From contig NZ_CP126106.1 of NCBI RefSeq assembly GCF_030123325.1, positions 2,632,001 to 2,696,000 on the forward strand: DNA of 64,000 bases, in the 5' to 3' direction. Made by a program: the position numbers and the translations under genes. The notes under the pieces were generated by a model. It made no database searches, had not been told where the DNA came from, and saw nothing but the letters and a program-made list of their open reading frames with translations. Each line of letters starts with the position of its first letter. Position 1 is the first letter of the stretch. Shown here piece after piece: positions 52,875-62,018 of the stretch. This DNA comes from Peribacillus simplex. Its GTDB lineage: Bacteria; Bacillota; Bacilli; Bacillales; DSM-1321.

Positions 52875-53475
52875 AATAGGAGCGATCATACTTGCGGCAG
52901 GCATGTCGATCCGAATGGGTGAACCAAAACTGTTACTTCATTTGCGGGGCCAACCTCTATTTCGTCATGCCATTGATTCAATCCTTGGAAGCACCATGCA
53001 GCCCATCCATTTGGTTGCCGGAAAATATATAGAAGAAATCCGTCAACATAGTGAAGACTATCCAGAATTGAAGATTATTCATAATCCGAATTATGCAGAT
53101 GGAATGTCCACATCTCTAAAACTTGGAGTTCAATCCATCAAAGAACATGTGGATGCAGTCATGATCTTCCTTGCGGATCAGCCCCTTATTTCCCGTGACA
53201 TCATACAATCTTTAATAGATAAATATATCGAGTGTAAAGATGAAGGAGTGCGGATCGTTCGACCAAAATATAAAGGGGAGGTAGGGCATCCGATACTAGT
53301 GGATGCAGTATTACTCAATGAATTCCATTCAATAAATGGTGATCAAGGTGGTAAAAGCATCATCAAAAAATATGATGCGGTGACAGAGACCGTTTCTTTT
53401 GACAATTCGATGTGGGGATTTGACATTGACACGCCTGAAGATTTCCAAAAAGTGAAATTGCATTTGGATTCATGA
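52867..53475 (+). CDS. MocA/MobA-like molybdopterin nucleotidyltransferase
   Basis: 202 residues. IILAAGMSIRMGEPKLLLHLRGQPLFRHAID (~6-37) is the NTP-transferase G-x-S-x-RMG-x-x-K signature; ADQPLISRDII, the Mg-binding acidic loop, and RPKYKGEVGHPILV follow. Members add CMP (MocA) or GMP (MobA) to Mo-molybdopterin; with XdhC and a xanthine-oxidase-family enzyme, the cytosine dinucleotide form is the likely product. Overlaps xdhC, so maturation genes are translated together. Ends the operon before a bidirectional terminator. Confidence 0.92.
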   Translation: MPEIGAIILAAGMSIRMGEPKLLLHLRGQPLFRHAIDSILGSTMQPIHLVAGKYIEEIRQHSEDYPELKIIHNPNYADGMSTSLKLGVQSIKEHVDAVMIFLADQPLISRDIIQSLIDKYIECKDEGVRIVRPKYKGEVGHPILVDAVLLNEFHSINGDQGGKSIIKKYDAVTETVSFDNSMWGFDIDTPEDFQKVKLHLDS

Positions 53476-53638
53476 TGCAAAACAGTTGATATGAAATAAA
53501 TGATCCTGAATGGAATACTAAGTTCTGCCGAATAAATTATTGGAAGGTTTGAAAAAGCAGCAGAACGGCCGGAAAAAGAGAGGGAAGGCCGATATAATCC
53601 CCGAATCGTTCGAATGCTGCCTTGAAGAGTTATATATT

Positions 53639-53695
53639 AAAAGGGTTCCTACAATTGCGGACTGAATACTCGCAATAAGGCACCCTTTAATTTTA
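53639..53695. terminator. Bidirectional terminator between the MocA-like and GntR genes
   Basis: AAAAGGGT ... ATTGCG pairs with CGCAAT ... ACCCTTTAA; A- and T-rich flanks serve both the converging plus- and minus-strand genes. The stem contains the end of the gntR-type gene. Confidence 0.75.
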
Positions 53696-54406
53696 TTCGG
53701 AAACACGTTTTATGTAATCAAGGTAATAATCATAGTTTTTTTGGATATGGATCGTATTGACCTTTATTGCTTTTTCTACATCTTTGTCACGAATGGCCTG
53801 GATTAGCTGTAAGTGCTCGTTGTTTCGTTCCTCATACCAAGATTTATCAACCATTGTAACATCCTCATTACGGGCCGATAAAAAGGAAATTCGAAAAGAA
53901 AGCCATAATGAATCCGTAGTCTTTTGGAGAAAGGTATTTCTCGAGTAGGAATATAATAAGCGGTGAAATTCAATGTTTGCACGGCTTGCCGCTATTCGGT
54001 CATTACTATTAATTGCCTGTTGCAGTTTATCCGTTGCCCATTCCAGTTTTTTTAATTCCTCTTCCGTAATTCCTTCACAAGCTTTTTGTATCGAATAGTT
54101 TTCGAGCATTTTCCTGATTTCCAATTCCTGCTGTAAAAGTTCAATATCCACATTGGATATGACCATCCCTATACCAGGTTTCACCTGAAGCAAATTTTCC
54201 TGTTCCAATTTCCTCAAAGCTTCCCGAACCGGTGTACGGCTACAATTGAATTGTTGAGCGATATCATCTTCCGTTAAACGGTCTCCAGGCAAAAAAATCC
54301 CTTCAATGATCGCATTTTTTATAACAAAAAATATAGCTTCCCTTAAGGGCTTAGAAGAATAATGTTCTATTTGTTCTGTAATATATTGATAGTGATTGGT
54401 TTCCAT
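53693..54406 (-). CDS. GntR-family (FadR/FCD subfamily) transcriptional regulator
   Basis: 237 residues, ATG at 54406 after AAAGGAG on the minus strand. Winged HTH at ~18-88 (LREAIFFVIKNAIIEGIFLPGDRLTEDDIAQQFNCSRTPVREALRKLEQENLL) and an all-helical FCD effector domain (~95-225) with metal/ligand residues such as His in NIEFHRLLY and NNEHLQLIQAI. FCD regulators respond to carboxylates. Converges on the MocA-like gene. Dyads ATACAAGTAT at its own promoter and ATACATGTAT before coxG make it the probable repressor of the Mo-hydroxylase operon. Confidence 0.93.
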   Translation of the reverse strand: METNHYQYITEQIEHYSSKPLREAIFFVIKNAIIEGIFLPGDRLTEDDIAQQFNCSRTPVREALRKLEQENLLQVKPGIGMVISNVDIELLQQELEIRKMLENYSIQKACEGITEEELKKLEWATDKLQQAINSNDRIAASRANIEFHRLLYSYSRNTFLQKTTDSLWLSFRISFLSARNEDVTMVDKSWYEERNNEHLQLIQAIRDKDVEKAIKVNTIHIQKNYDYYLDYIKRVSE

Positions 54407-54430
54407 GGTGCTCCTTTCTACAATCCAATT

Positions 54431-54444
54431 ATATACAAGTATAT
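54431..54444. promoter_or_regulatory. GntR (FCD)-type operator at its own promoter
   Basis: ATATAC-AA-GTATAT, perfect dyad 25 bp before the gntR start. It overlaps a minus-strand TATAAT (54433-54428), so it fits autorepression. The remainder of 54445-54746 shows no further motif apart from the dcyD ribosome binding site. Confidence 0.6.
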
Positions 54445-54746
54445 TTATTTTATCTTAAAAAACGATTGAAGTCATTGCAATGCTTCAAACTTTTAAATAT
54501 TTATACAATTCAATGGGGAGGGTACATTGCTGTTTTGGCAAAACAAATGATTTAGAGTTTTAGTTCATATAAAAATGTGGAAACAATTATTTCTTTTTTA
54601 CTGATAACATGAAGAAGTGAGATTCATGTTGCTGGAATACATAAAGATGCTATGATTGAAACCGAAGCTTATTTTAAACAAAAGAGAACATCAGATTGAT
54701 ATTTTCTTTATTTTAATATACATAGATGATACAGGAGGAGTTATAA

Positions 54747-55739
54747 ATGAATTTAGCACAATTTCCTAGAAAGCGATATACACCGACATATACACCGATT
54801 GAAAGATTAGATCATTTTTCTGAAGTTCTTGGGGGCCCATCCATTTATATTAAACGAGATGATATGCTTGGTTTGACTGCTGGGGGAAATAAAACAAGGA
54901 AACTGGAATTCCTTGTTGCAGATGCATTGGAAAAAGGCGCGGATACGTTGATTACATGTGGAGGCATTCAATCCAATCATTGCCGCTTGACACTAGCTGC
55001 CGCCGTTAAAGAGAAAATGAAGTGCATTCTTGTGTTGGAAGAAGGTCTTGAAAATGCTGAACCAGATTTTAACGGTAACTATTTTCTCTATCATTTATTG
55101 GGCGCTGAACAAATAAAAGTAGTGCCTAATGGAGCGGACTTAATGCAGGAAATGCAGAAAATAGCTAAAGGGGTAAAAGAGACTGGACATAGCCCGTACA
55201 TCATTCCGGTTGGGGGATCCAATGTCATTGGTGCAACGGGATATGTTGCATGTGCACAGGAGATCTTGGCACAGTCCTTCGACCAAGGGATTGATTTGAA
55301 AGCAGTTGTTTGTGTAAGCGGAAGCGGAGGAATGCATGCTGGTTTGGCGGCCGGATTTCATGGAAACCAAAGTGGAATATCGGTAATCGGAATAAATGTA
55401 AGCAGAGGAAAAGCTGAACAAGAAGAGAAAGTTTATCAGCTAGTTAACGAAACTTTAGCACACATCGACATTCCAAATTCAATTCCTCGTGAGGCTGTTA
55501 CGTGCTTCGATGAGTATGTCGGTCCGGGTTATGCTTTGCCTACACCTGAAATGGTGGAAGCGGTCAAGCTAATGGCAAGAACGGAAGGGATTTTGCTGGA
55601 TCCGGTATATACGGGTAAAGCGGCAGCGGGACTCATCGATTTAATACAAAAAGGCACCTTTAAGCCTGAGGATAACATTCTATTTGTTCACTCTGGCGGT
55701 GCTTCATCGCTATACGCGAATACATTTCTCTTTAATTGA
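54747..55739 (+). CDS. dcyD: D-cysteine desulfhydrase / ACC-deaminase-family PLP enzyme
   Basis: 330 residues. Fold-type II PLP enzyme: the Schiff-base lysine lies in LTAGGNKTRKLEFLVADA (~46-63), followed by GGIQSNHCRLTLAAA (~73-87) and the phosphate-binding SGSGGMHAGLAAG (~192-204). Begins MNLAQFPRKRYTPTYTPIERLDHFSEVLGGPSIYIKRDD, the usual D-cysteine desulfhydrase N-terminus. Converts D-cysteine (and some other D-amino acids) to pyruvate, ammonia and sulfide. ACC deaminase is the main alternative; the residues that separate them were not checked. AGGAGG lies before the ATG. Confidence 0.87.
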   Translation: MNLAQFPRKRYTPTYTPIERLDHFSEVLGGPSIYIKRDDMLGLTAGGNKTRKLEFLVADALEKGADTLITCGGIQSNHCRLTLAAAVKEKMKCILVLEEGLENAEPDFNGNYFLYHLLGAEQIKVVPNGADLMQEMQKIAKGVKETGHSPYIIPVGGSNVIGATGYVACAQEILAQSFDQGIDLKAVVCVSGSGGMHAGLAAGFHGNQSGISVIGINVSRGKAEQEEKVYQLVNETLAHIDIPNSIPREAVTCFDEYVGPGYALPTPEMVEAVKLMARTEGILLDPVYTGKAAAGLIDLIQKGTFKPEDNILFVHSGGASSLYANTFLFN

Positions 55740-55884
55740 GATGTGCTTATAAAAAAAGTTTAAGTGGAAGCGAGTGTATTTTAAAGAAGCAACAAGTAAT
55801 GATGCAGCGATGGATGGATATAGCACATGATAGAACCGGTTTCCCAATGTGCTAGCGTAATAGACTATTGTCCATGGACAACAG

Positions 55885-55916
55885 AGAGGATTCTACAGTT
55901 GTAGAATCCTCTTTTA
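55885..55916 (+). terminator. Terminator after the D-cysteine desulfhydrase gene
   Basis: 13-bp perfect stem (55885-55897 with 55900-55912) and TTT tail. May also slow the converging minus-strand transcript. Confidence 0.85.
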
Positions 55917-55925
55917 ATAATTATG

Positions 55926-57557
55926 TTACTTTTCGATTAAAGCCGTCGTACGATCATAAACTACTTTTCCATCCATGATCGTTAACTGTACCTTTGTATC
56001 TGGTATTTCTTCCACGTGTACTTCAAAGAGATTTCGTTTTAATACTATGATGTCTGCAAGCTTATCTACTTCCAATGTCCCTAATTCCTGCTCTCTAAAT
56101 GCACCGTAAGCGGGTCCAGCCGTATAAGCTTTCAATGCTTCGGCAAGTGTTATGCGCTCATGTGGATGCCATACCGTTTTTCCGCTGCTATCGATTCTCG
56201 TTACAGCACGATAGATTTGTAGGAGCGGATTAAGGATATCAATCGGGAAGTCCGTTCCAAATGCCAATCTCGCTCCCGCTTCTTTCAATGTATTAATCGA
56301 GAAAACATGTTTTTCCCGTTCATTACCAATTCGCTCGGTGTAAACACCTCTTTCGGACATCGCAAAGTGATCCGGCTGCATTGAGGCAGTAACGCCTAGC
56401 TCTTTGAAACGATGAACATCATCCGGGTGGATCACTTCAATGTGCTCAACAGAATGACGTGAATCTCGTTTACCGTGTGTTTTTTGGGCTTCCTCATAGG
56501 CATCTAAAGCAAGGCGGACCGCTCCGTCGCCAATGGCATGAAAACGGATGCTAAAGCCTTCTTTATCTGCATCAACGACCCATTTTTTGATCGTTTCAGG
56601 AGGGAACGAAGATTCACCGCGAGTTTTCGGTTGATCAGCATAAGGTTCAAGTAAGTAAGCGGTACGGGCCGTAATGACGCCATCGATGAATTGTTTAAGT
56701 CCTGACACACGAAGTTTATCCGATTGATACGTATCCCTTAATTGTTTGACACGTTCAAGATTGTCATTTAAAGCTGGCCATAAATGAATACGGGCTGTTA
56801 ATTCTCCATTGTCTTCAAATTCCTTGAAAACATCATAATCATTAAGCATTTCCAATGCTTCAATCGCGAATAAGTCGTGGACGGAAGTTACTCCTAAACT
56901 AGCCGCATGAGCGAGGAAATTCGTGAAAAGATCTCTCTTTTGTTCTTTTGTAAAATCATAGGCATGAAGGATAACCGCGTCCATTGCTTTTTCGTATAAA
57001 AGACCATTAGGTTCTCCAGTTTCGTCTTTTCCGATAATTCCATACGAAGGGTTTTCGGTATGACGGGTAATATTAGCGATTTCAAGTGCCTTTGAATTTA
57101 CCCATACGTAATGACCTTCGGCGTGAAACATAAGCACCGGACGATCAGGGAGAATACGATCCAATGAATGCCGATTCGGTAATTGCTGCGTATCCCAATA
57201 TCCTGCATCCCATGAAGCGCCGATTATCCATGGATCTTCCGAGCGAGATGCGGCAAATTTACGAATCATTTCCAACGCTTCTTCTTCTGAACGTGCTGAA
57301 AATAAATTGGCACTATTCATCGAAACGGCTCCATCCATCATGTGAAGATGGAAATCATGAAAACCCGGAATAATTAATTGGTCATTAAATTGATAGATTT
57401 TCGTATTCGCGCCTGAATAAGGTTTAATCTCATCCTCAGAACCAATCGCAATGATTTTGTTGTCCGTAATCGCAATTGACGCGGGCTCCGGTTGATCAGA
57501 AAGACCTGTAAATACAGCCTTACTTGAAATAATTATATCAGCTAGTTGTTGATTCAT
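55926..57557 (-). CDS. YtcJ-like amidohydrolase (amidohydrolase_3 family), copy 1
   Basis: 543 residues. Metal-binding HxH in IPGFHDFHLHMMDGA (~64-78), then HAEGHYVWVN, the carbamyl-lysine-region GLKQFIDGVI, RFHAIGDGA, SVEHIEVI and catalytic Asp in AFGTDFPID; C-terminal barrel-flanking domain LADIIVLKRNLFEV. Family members deformylate N-substituted formamides or hydrolyse other amides; substrate here unknown. Second gene of a cassette with an APC permease (57601-58944). The ATG at 57557 has GAAAGGAATG upstream. A close paralogue lies at 59032-60648. Confidence 0.9.
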   Translation of the reverse strand: MNQQLADIIISSKAVFTGLSDQPEPASIAITDNKIIAIGSEDEIKPYSGANTKIYQFNDQLIIPGFHDFHLHMMDGAVSMNSANLFSARSEEEALEMIRKFAASRSEDPWIIGASWDAGYWDTQQLPNRHSLDRILPDRPVLMFHAEGHYVWVNSKALEIANITRHTENPSYGIIGKDETGEPNGLLYEKAMDAVILHAYDFTKEQKRDLFTNFLAHAASLGVTSVHDLFAIEALEMLNDYDVFKEFEDNGELTARIHLWPALNDNLERVKQLRDTYQSDKLRVSGLKQFIDGVITARTAYLLEPYADQPKTRGESSFPPETIKKWVVDADKEGFSIRFHAIGDGAVRLALDAYEEAQKTHGKRDSRHSVEHIEVIHPDDVHRFKELGVTASMQPDHFAMSERGVYTERIGNEREKHVFSINTLKEAGARLAFGTDFPIDILNPLLQIYRAVTRIDSSGKTVWHPHERITLAEALKAYTAGPAYGAFREQELGTLEVDKLADIIVLKRNLFEVHVEEIPDTKVQLTIMDGKVVYDRTTALIEK

Positions 57558-57600
57558 TGTCTAACATTCCTTTCAATCCTATAGAGTAGCTTCCAAATTA

Positions 57601-58944
57601 TTAAGCTTGTTCAATGGCAAGCTCAGGAGGCGGTTGTTTAAACATTTTCGTGAGGTTTAGAAGGTACACAAATCCGATCGCAAACCAAGTTCCTCCTAGT
57701 ATTAACGAATAGATATCTAACTTTATCCAAAAGAAACCTGTCAAAGAAGCACCAATTAACGGAATGATAAGGTAACGAATTGTCCCCATTAAGGAACGCT
57801 GTTTTTTTCGGAAATAATAGTGAGCGATAACAGAAAGATTAACGAAAGTAAAAGCGAATAATGCACCAAAATTTATAAGTGATACGGCAGTCGTAAGCCT
57901 TAAGAATAGTGCGCTTAAAGCAACGCCTCCTATAATTATAATGTTGAAGACAGGTGTACTATATTTAGGAGAAAGATATCCGAATATTTTGGCAGGAAGT
58001 ACACGTTCACGTCCCATCGCATATAAAATACGTGAAGCACTTGTTCCTGACGCAATAGCTGATGAAAAACTTGACATGATTCCTTCAGCAAGCATATAAC
58101 TAATCAAAAAGTTACCCCCGATATACATTGCAATTTCCATATAGGCAGATTCCGGGTCTTTAAATGATTGGTAGTCTGGCCAGACAAGCTGTAAAAAGTA
58201 AGAACCGATAAAATAATATAATCCACCAATGATCGTTACAAGATAAATAGCCCTAGGTATGGATTTTCGAGGATTTTTCGTTTCTTCAGAAAGAGTTGTC
58301 ACTGCATCGAATCCTAAAAAGGAAAAACATAAAATAGGGATAATGGACATGAAGCCCTGCATATTTATATTTGAATCGATAAACGGTAGTATCGAAAAAA
58401 GGGTACCTGCTCCTTGACCATTTAAAAGACCCTTTATTGAAAAAATGGTGAACAACGCAAGTGTTCCGAATTGCAAGAATAGAAGCCCCATATTAAGTTT
58501 AGCAGCTATCTTAATACCAAGAATATTTATAATCGTAACCGTGACGATAAAGAGAATAATCCAAATATACATAGGAATCAAAGGGAAATAGGCCTTCATT
58601 GCAATTCCTAACAATAGGGCACTAATCATTGGACTGAACATATAATCCAGTATGATGGTCCAACCTACGAGAAAACCAATGTGAGGACTTAGGGATTTTT
58701 GGGTAAACGTATAGGCAGCACCGGCATTTGGAAAGGCTTTTACCATTTGCGCATAGCTGTAAGCCGTAAATAACATAACGATTAAGGCAACGATATAAGC
58801 AGTTGTAATCATCCCGTCCGTGCTTTGAACAGCTACTCCATATGTTGAAAACAAAGTAGTTGGAGCCATAAAGGCCAAGCCAAAAAACACAACATATTTT
58901 AATGGAAGTGAACGTTTAAGAGTTGGTGTGTTTGAATGATTCAT
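57601..58944 (-). CDS. APC-family amino-acid/amine permease, copy 1
   Basis: 447 residues, about twelve membrane segments. Starts TPTLKRSLPLKYVVFFGLAFMAPTTLFSTYGV, the APC unwound TM1 region, and CFSFLGFDAVTTLSEETKNPRKSIPRAI (~205-232) is the conserved TM6-loop of the APA/YjeH-type transporters. FPNAGAAYTFTQKSLSPHIGFLVGW is the consensus after TM2. AGGAG before the ATG. 447 residues also in copy 2 (60675-62018). It probably imports the amide or amino-acid derivative hydrolysed by the following amidohydrolase (43 bp gap). Confidence 0.93.
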   Translation of the reverse strand: MNHSNTPTLKRSLPLKYVVFFGLAFMAPTTLFSTYGVAVQSTDGMITTAYIVALIVMLFTAYSYAQMVKAFPNAGAAYTFTQKSLSPHIGFLVGWTIILDYMFSPMISALLLGIAMKAYFPLIPMYIWIILFIVTVTIINILGIKIAAKLNMGLLFLQFGTLALFTIFSIKGLLNGQGAGTLFSILPFIDSNINMQGFMSIIPILCFSFLGFDAVTTLSEETKNPRKSIPRAIYLVTIIGGLYYFIGSYFLQLVWPDYQSFKDPESAYMEIAMYIGGNFLISYMLAEGIMSSFSSAIASGTSASRILYAMGRERVLPAKIFGYLSPKYSTPVFNIIIIGGVALSALFLRLTTAVSLINFGALFAFTFVNLSVIAHYYFRKKQRSLMGTIRYLIIPLIGASLTGFFWIKLDIYSLILGGTWFAIGFVYLLNLTKMFKQPPPELAIEQA

Positions 58945-59031
58945 ATATCAGTCCTCCGTATTCAAATGGCTGCATCGATATAAGTGAACACTACATGATA
59001 ATGACGCTCTTTGACGAGCCGCTTAATTTAA

Positions 59032-60648
59032 TTATTGCCCCAGGTTATCATAAACTACTTTTCCATCCATAATCGTTAACAGTACCTTTGTATCTGGTAT
59101 TTCTTCCACAGGGACTTCAAAGAGATTTCGTTCCAAGACTACAATATCTGCAAGCTTATCTACTTCCAATGTCCCTAATTCCTGCTCTCTAAATGCACCG
59201 TAAGCAGGTCCGGCCGTATAAGCTTTCAATGCTTCGGCAAGTGTTATGCGCTCATGTGGATGCCATATCGTATTTCCGCTGCTATCGAATCTCGTTACTG
59301 CACGATAGATTTGTAGAAGCGGATTAAGGTTATCAATCGGGAAGTCCGTTCCAAATGCCAAATTCGCTCCGGATTTTTGCAATGTATTTATCGGAAAAAC
59401 ATGTGTTTCCCGTTCAGTACCTATTCGCTCAGTGTAAACACCTCTTTCTGACATCGCTAAGTGATCTGGCTGCATCGAAGCAGTTACACCAAGCTCTTTG
59501 AAACGAAGAATATCATCTGGATGAATCACTTCAATGTGTTCGACGGCATGTCGTGAATCTCGTCTATCATTTGCCCTTTGCGCTTCCTCATAGGCATCTA
59601 AAGCTAGTCGAATTGCTCCATCTCCAATCGCATGAAAACGAATGCTGAAGCCCTCTTTATCTGCATCAACGACCCATTTTTTGATCGTTTCAGGCGGGAA
59701 AGATGTCTCACCGCGTGTTTCTGGTTGATCCGCATAAGGCTCGAGTAAATAAGCTGTCCGAGCGGTAATGACGCCATCGATGAATTGTTTCAGTCCTGAC
59801 ACACGGAGTTTATCCGATTGATACTTCTCTCGCAATTGTTTGGAGTGCTCAAGATTGCCATTTAAAGCAGGCCATAAATGAATACGGGTTGTTAAATTAC
59901 CTTTGTCTTCAAATTCTTTGAAAACATCAAGAGATTCTATATTTTTTAAACCATGTAAATCATGGGCAGCGGTTACCCCTAAGCTTGCTGTGTGTGCCAA
60001 GAAATTAGAGAAGATTTCATTCTTGTGTGCATTTGAAAAATTAAATGCATGACGGACAACCCCATCCATTGCTTTTTCATATAAAATACCATTGGGTTCT
60101 CCACTTTCATCTCTTCCTATAATGCCATAAGAAGGATTTTCCGAATGACGAGTGATATTTGCAATCTCCAATGCTTTCGTATTCACCCATGCATAATGGC
60201 CTTCAGCATGAAACATGAGTGCTGGCCGTTTAGAGAGAATGCGATCCAATGAATGGCGAGTCGGTAGTTGCTGTGCATCCCAAAAGCCTTCATCCCATGT
60301 AAATCCGATTACCCATTGATTTTCTGGTTTTGCTTCGGCGAATTCGTGAATCATATCCAGCGCATCATCTTCTGAACGAGCTGCGAACAGATTGACACTA
60401 TTGAGGGCAACGGCACCATTCATAATATGAAGATGGAAATCATGGAATCCCGGCATTATTAATCGGTCTTTAAACTGATAGATTTTCGTGTGCTCACCTG
60501 CGCAGTGTTTAATTTCTTCATCAGAACCAATCGCAACAATTTTGTTGTCCTTAATCGCGATGGAAGCGGGTTCAGGTTGGTCGGAAAGACTTGTAAATAC
60601 AGTATTGCTTGAAATAATTAAGTCAGCTAGTTGTTGACTCATCATCAA
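59032..60648 (-). CDS. YtcJ-like amidohydrolase (amidohydrolase_3 family), copy 2
   Basis: 538 residues, colinear with copy 1 and with all of the same motifs (GFHDFHLHIMNGA, HAEGHYAWVN, RFHAIGDGA, AVEHIEVI, AFGTDFPID). Some segments are almost identical to copy 1, notably SDKLRVSGLKQFIDGVITA and RITLAEALKAYTAGPAYGA, whereas residues ~185-245 diverge strongly. Likely a different but related amide substrate. An in-frame ATG pair near the start (MMMSQQ) gives slight uncertainty in the start. GAAGGGAATG upstream. Confidence 0.9.
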   Translation of the reverse strand: MMMSQQLADLIISSNTVFTSLSDQPEPASIAIKDNKIVAIGSDEEIKHCAGEHTKIYQFKDRLIMPGFHDFHLHIMNGAVALNSVNLFAARSEDDALDMIHEFAEAKPENQWVIGFTWDEGFWDAQQLPTRHSLDRILSKRPALMFHAEGHYAWVNTKALEIANITRHSENPSYGIIGRDESGEPNGILYEKAMDGVVRHAFNFSNAHKNEIFSNFLAHTASLGVTAAHDLHGLKNIESLDVFKEFEDKGNLTTRIHLWPALNGNLEHSKQLREKYQSDKLRVSGLKQFIDGVITARTAYLLEPYADQPETRGETSFPPETIKKWVVDADKEGFSIRFHAIGDGAIRLALDAYEEAQRANDRRDSRHAVEHIEVIHPDDILRFKELGVTASMQPDHLAMSERGVYTERIGTERETHVFPINTLQKSGANLAFGTDFPIDNLNPLLQIYRAVTRFDSSGNTIWHPHERITLAEALKAYTAGPAYGAFREQELGTLEVDKLADIVVLERNLFEVPVEEIPDTKVLLTIMDGKVVYDNLGQ

Positions 60649-60674
60649 TCATTCCCTTCTTTCATGGCCTATTA

Positions 60675-62018
60675 TCAAGCTTCCTCAAAGGAGAGCTCAG
60701 GAGGCGGTTGTCTAAACATTTTCGTTAAGTTTAATAGATAAATAAATCCGATAAGTAGCCAAATTCCACCTAGTAGTAGTGAATGTTTATCTAATTGTAT
60801 AAAAAATAATCCAATCAGTGCTGCACCAATAAGCGGGATAATCAAATATTGAATCGTTCCTTTAAAAGACCTCTGTTTCTTTTGAAAAAAATAGTAAGAA
60901 ACAACCGAAAGATTCACAAAGAAAAAGGCAAATAACGCTCCAAAACTAATAAGCGATACCGCTGTCGTTAGATCTAAGAAAAGAGCACTTAACGCAACCG
61001 CACCAATGAGTAAAATATTGAACACCGGTGTCCGGTATTTTGGGGATAGATAGCCGAAGAATTTTTTCGGCAATACATTTTCCCTTCCCATTGCATACAA
61101 AATACGAGAGGCGCTCGTTCCCGAAGCAACGGCCGAAGCAGTGGTGGATGTTAGCCCCACTGCTACAAAGAAGCTCACAAAAATGTTTCCGCCGATATAC
61201 ATCGCGATCTCTAAATAGGCGGATTCAGGGTTATTGAAAGAATGAAAATCCGGAAAAATCAGTTGTGCAAAATAAGAACCTGTGATAAATAAAAATCCGC
61301 CAATTATCGTTATGAAATAGATCGCTTTTGGCAACGTTCTCGTAGGATCCTTAGTCTCTTCTGACAATGTAGTTACTGCATCGAAGCCTAAAAAGCTAAA
61401 ACATAGAATAGGGATAACAGATAGTAGAGTAGGTACGCTAACTTCAGAATCATAAAAGGGAACGGTTGAAAATAATGTCCCTGTTCCTTTTCCTGCAAGA
61501 AGCCCTATAATGGACAAAATAAAAAATAGGCCAAACAATAAAAATTGAAAGAAAAGCATATACGTACTAAGTTTCGCTGCTAATTTAATGCCAAGGATGT
61601 TGACAACAGTAATATTCATAATAAATATAATGATCCAAACAAACATTGGAATGGATGGAAAATAAGCTTTCAATGAAATTCCTACGATTAGGGAGCTGAT
61701 CATCGGGCTAAATATATAATCAATGATGAGTGTCCAACCAACGATAAACCCAATATGTGGACTTATTGATTTTTGCGTAAACGTATAGGCTGCTCCTGAA
61801 TTTGGAAACGCTTTCACTAATTGGGCATAGCTATAAGCTGTAAATAACATGACAACTAAAGCAATAGCATAAGCCGTTGGCATCATCCCGTTAGTGCTGT
61901 TTACAGCTACCCCATATGTTGAGAAAAACGTTTTTGGAGCCATGAAAGCCAATCCGAAAAAGACGACATGCTTTAAAGTAAGAGTACGTTTGAGAGTTGG
62001 TGAATTCGTATTTTCCAT
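60675..62018 (-). CDS. APC-family amino-acid/amine permease, copy 2
   Basis: 447 residues, the same length as copy 1. The order of conserved blocks is the same: LKHVVFFGLAFMAPKTFFSTYGVAV, FPNSGAAYTFTQKSISPHIGFIVGW, CFSFLGFDAVTTLSEETKDPTRTLPKAI, ASGTSASRILYAMGRENVLP. First gene of the four-gene minus-strand run; AAGGAGG lies before the ATG. The surrounding 500 bp upstream lack other genes, so the operon promoter should be there. Substrate unknown. Confidence 0.93.
   Translation of the reverse strand: MENTNSPTLKRTLTLKHVVFFGLAFMAPKTFFSTYGVAVNSTNGMMPTAYAIALVVMLFTAYSYAQLVKAFPNSGAAYTFTQKSISPHIGFIVGWTLIIDYIFSPMISSLIVGISLKAYFPSIPMFVWIIIFIMNITVVNILGIKLAAKLSTYMLFFQFLLFGLFFILSIIGLLAGKGTGTLFSTVPFYDSEVSVPTLLSVIPILCFSFLGFDAVTTLSEETKDPTRTLPKAIYFITIIGGFLFITGSYFAQLIFPDFHSFNNPESAYLEIAMYIGGNIFVSFFVAVGLTSTTASAVASGTSASRILYAMGRENVLPKKFFGYLSPKYRTPVFNILLIGAVALSALFLDLTTAVSLISFGALFAFFFVNLSVVSYYFFQKKQRSFKGTIQYLIIPLIGAALIGLFFIQLDKHSLLLGGIWLLIGFIYLLNLTKMFRQPPPELSFEEA

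Noticed and set aside
53518..53706. Short minus-strand ORF between MocA-like and GntR genes
   Set aside because: Overlaps the bidirectional terminator, has no ribosome binding site and no recognisable domain.
55868..55881. Palindrome TTGTCCATGGACAA
   Set aside because: Perfect but isolated, between a gene end and a terminator; no second copy or regulator to support an operator.
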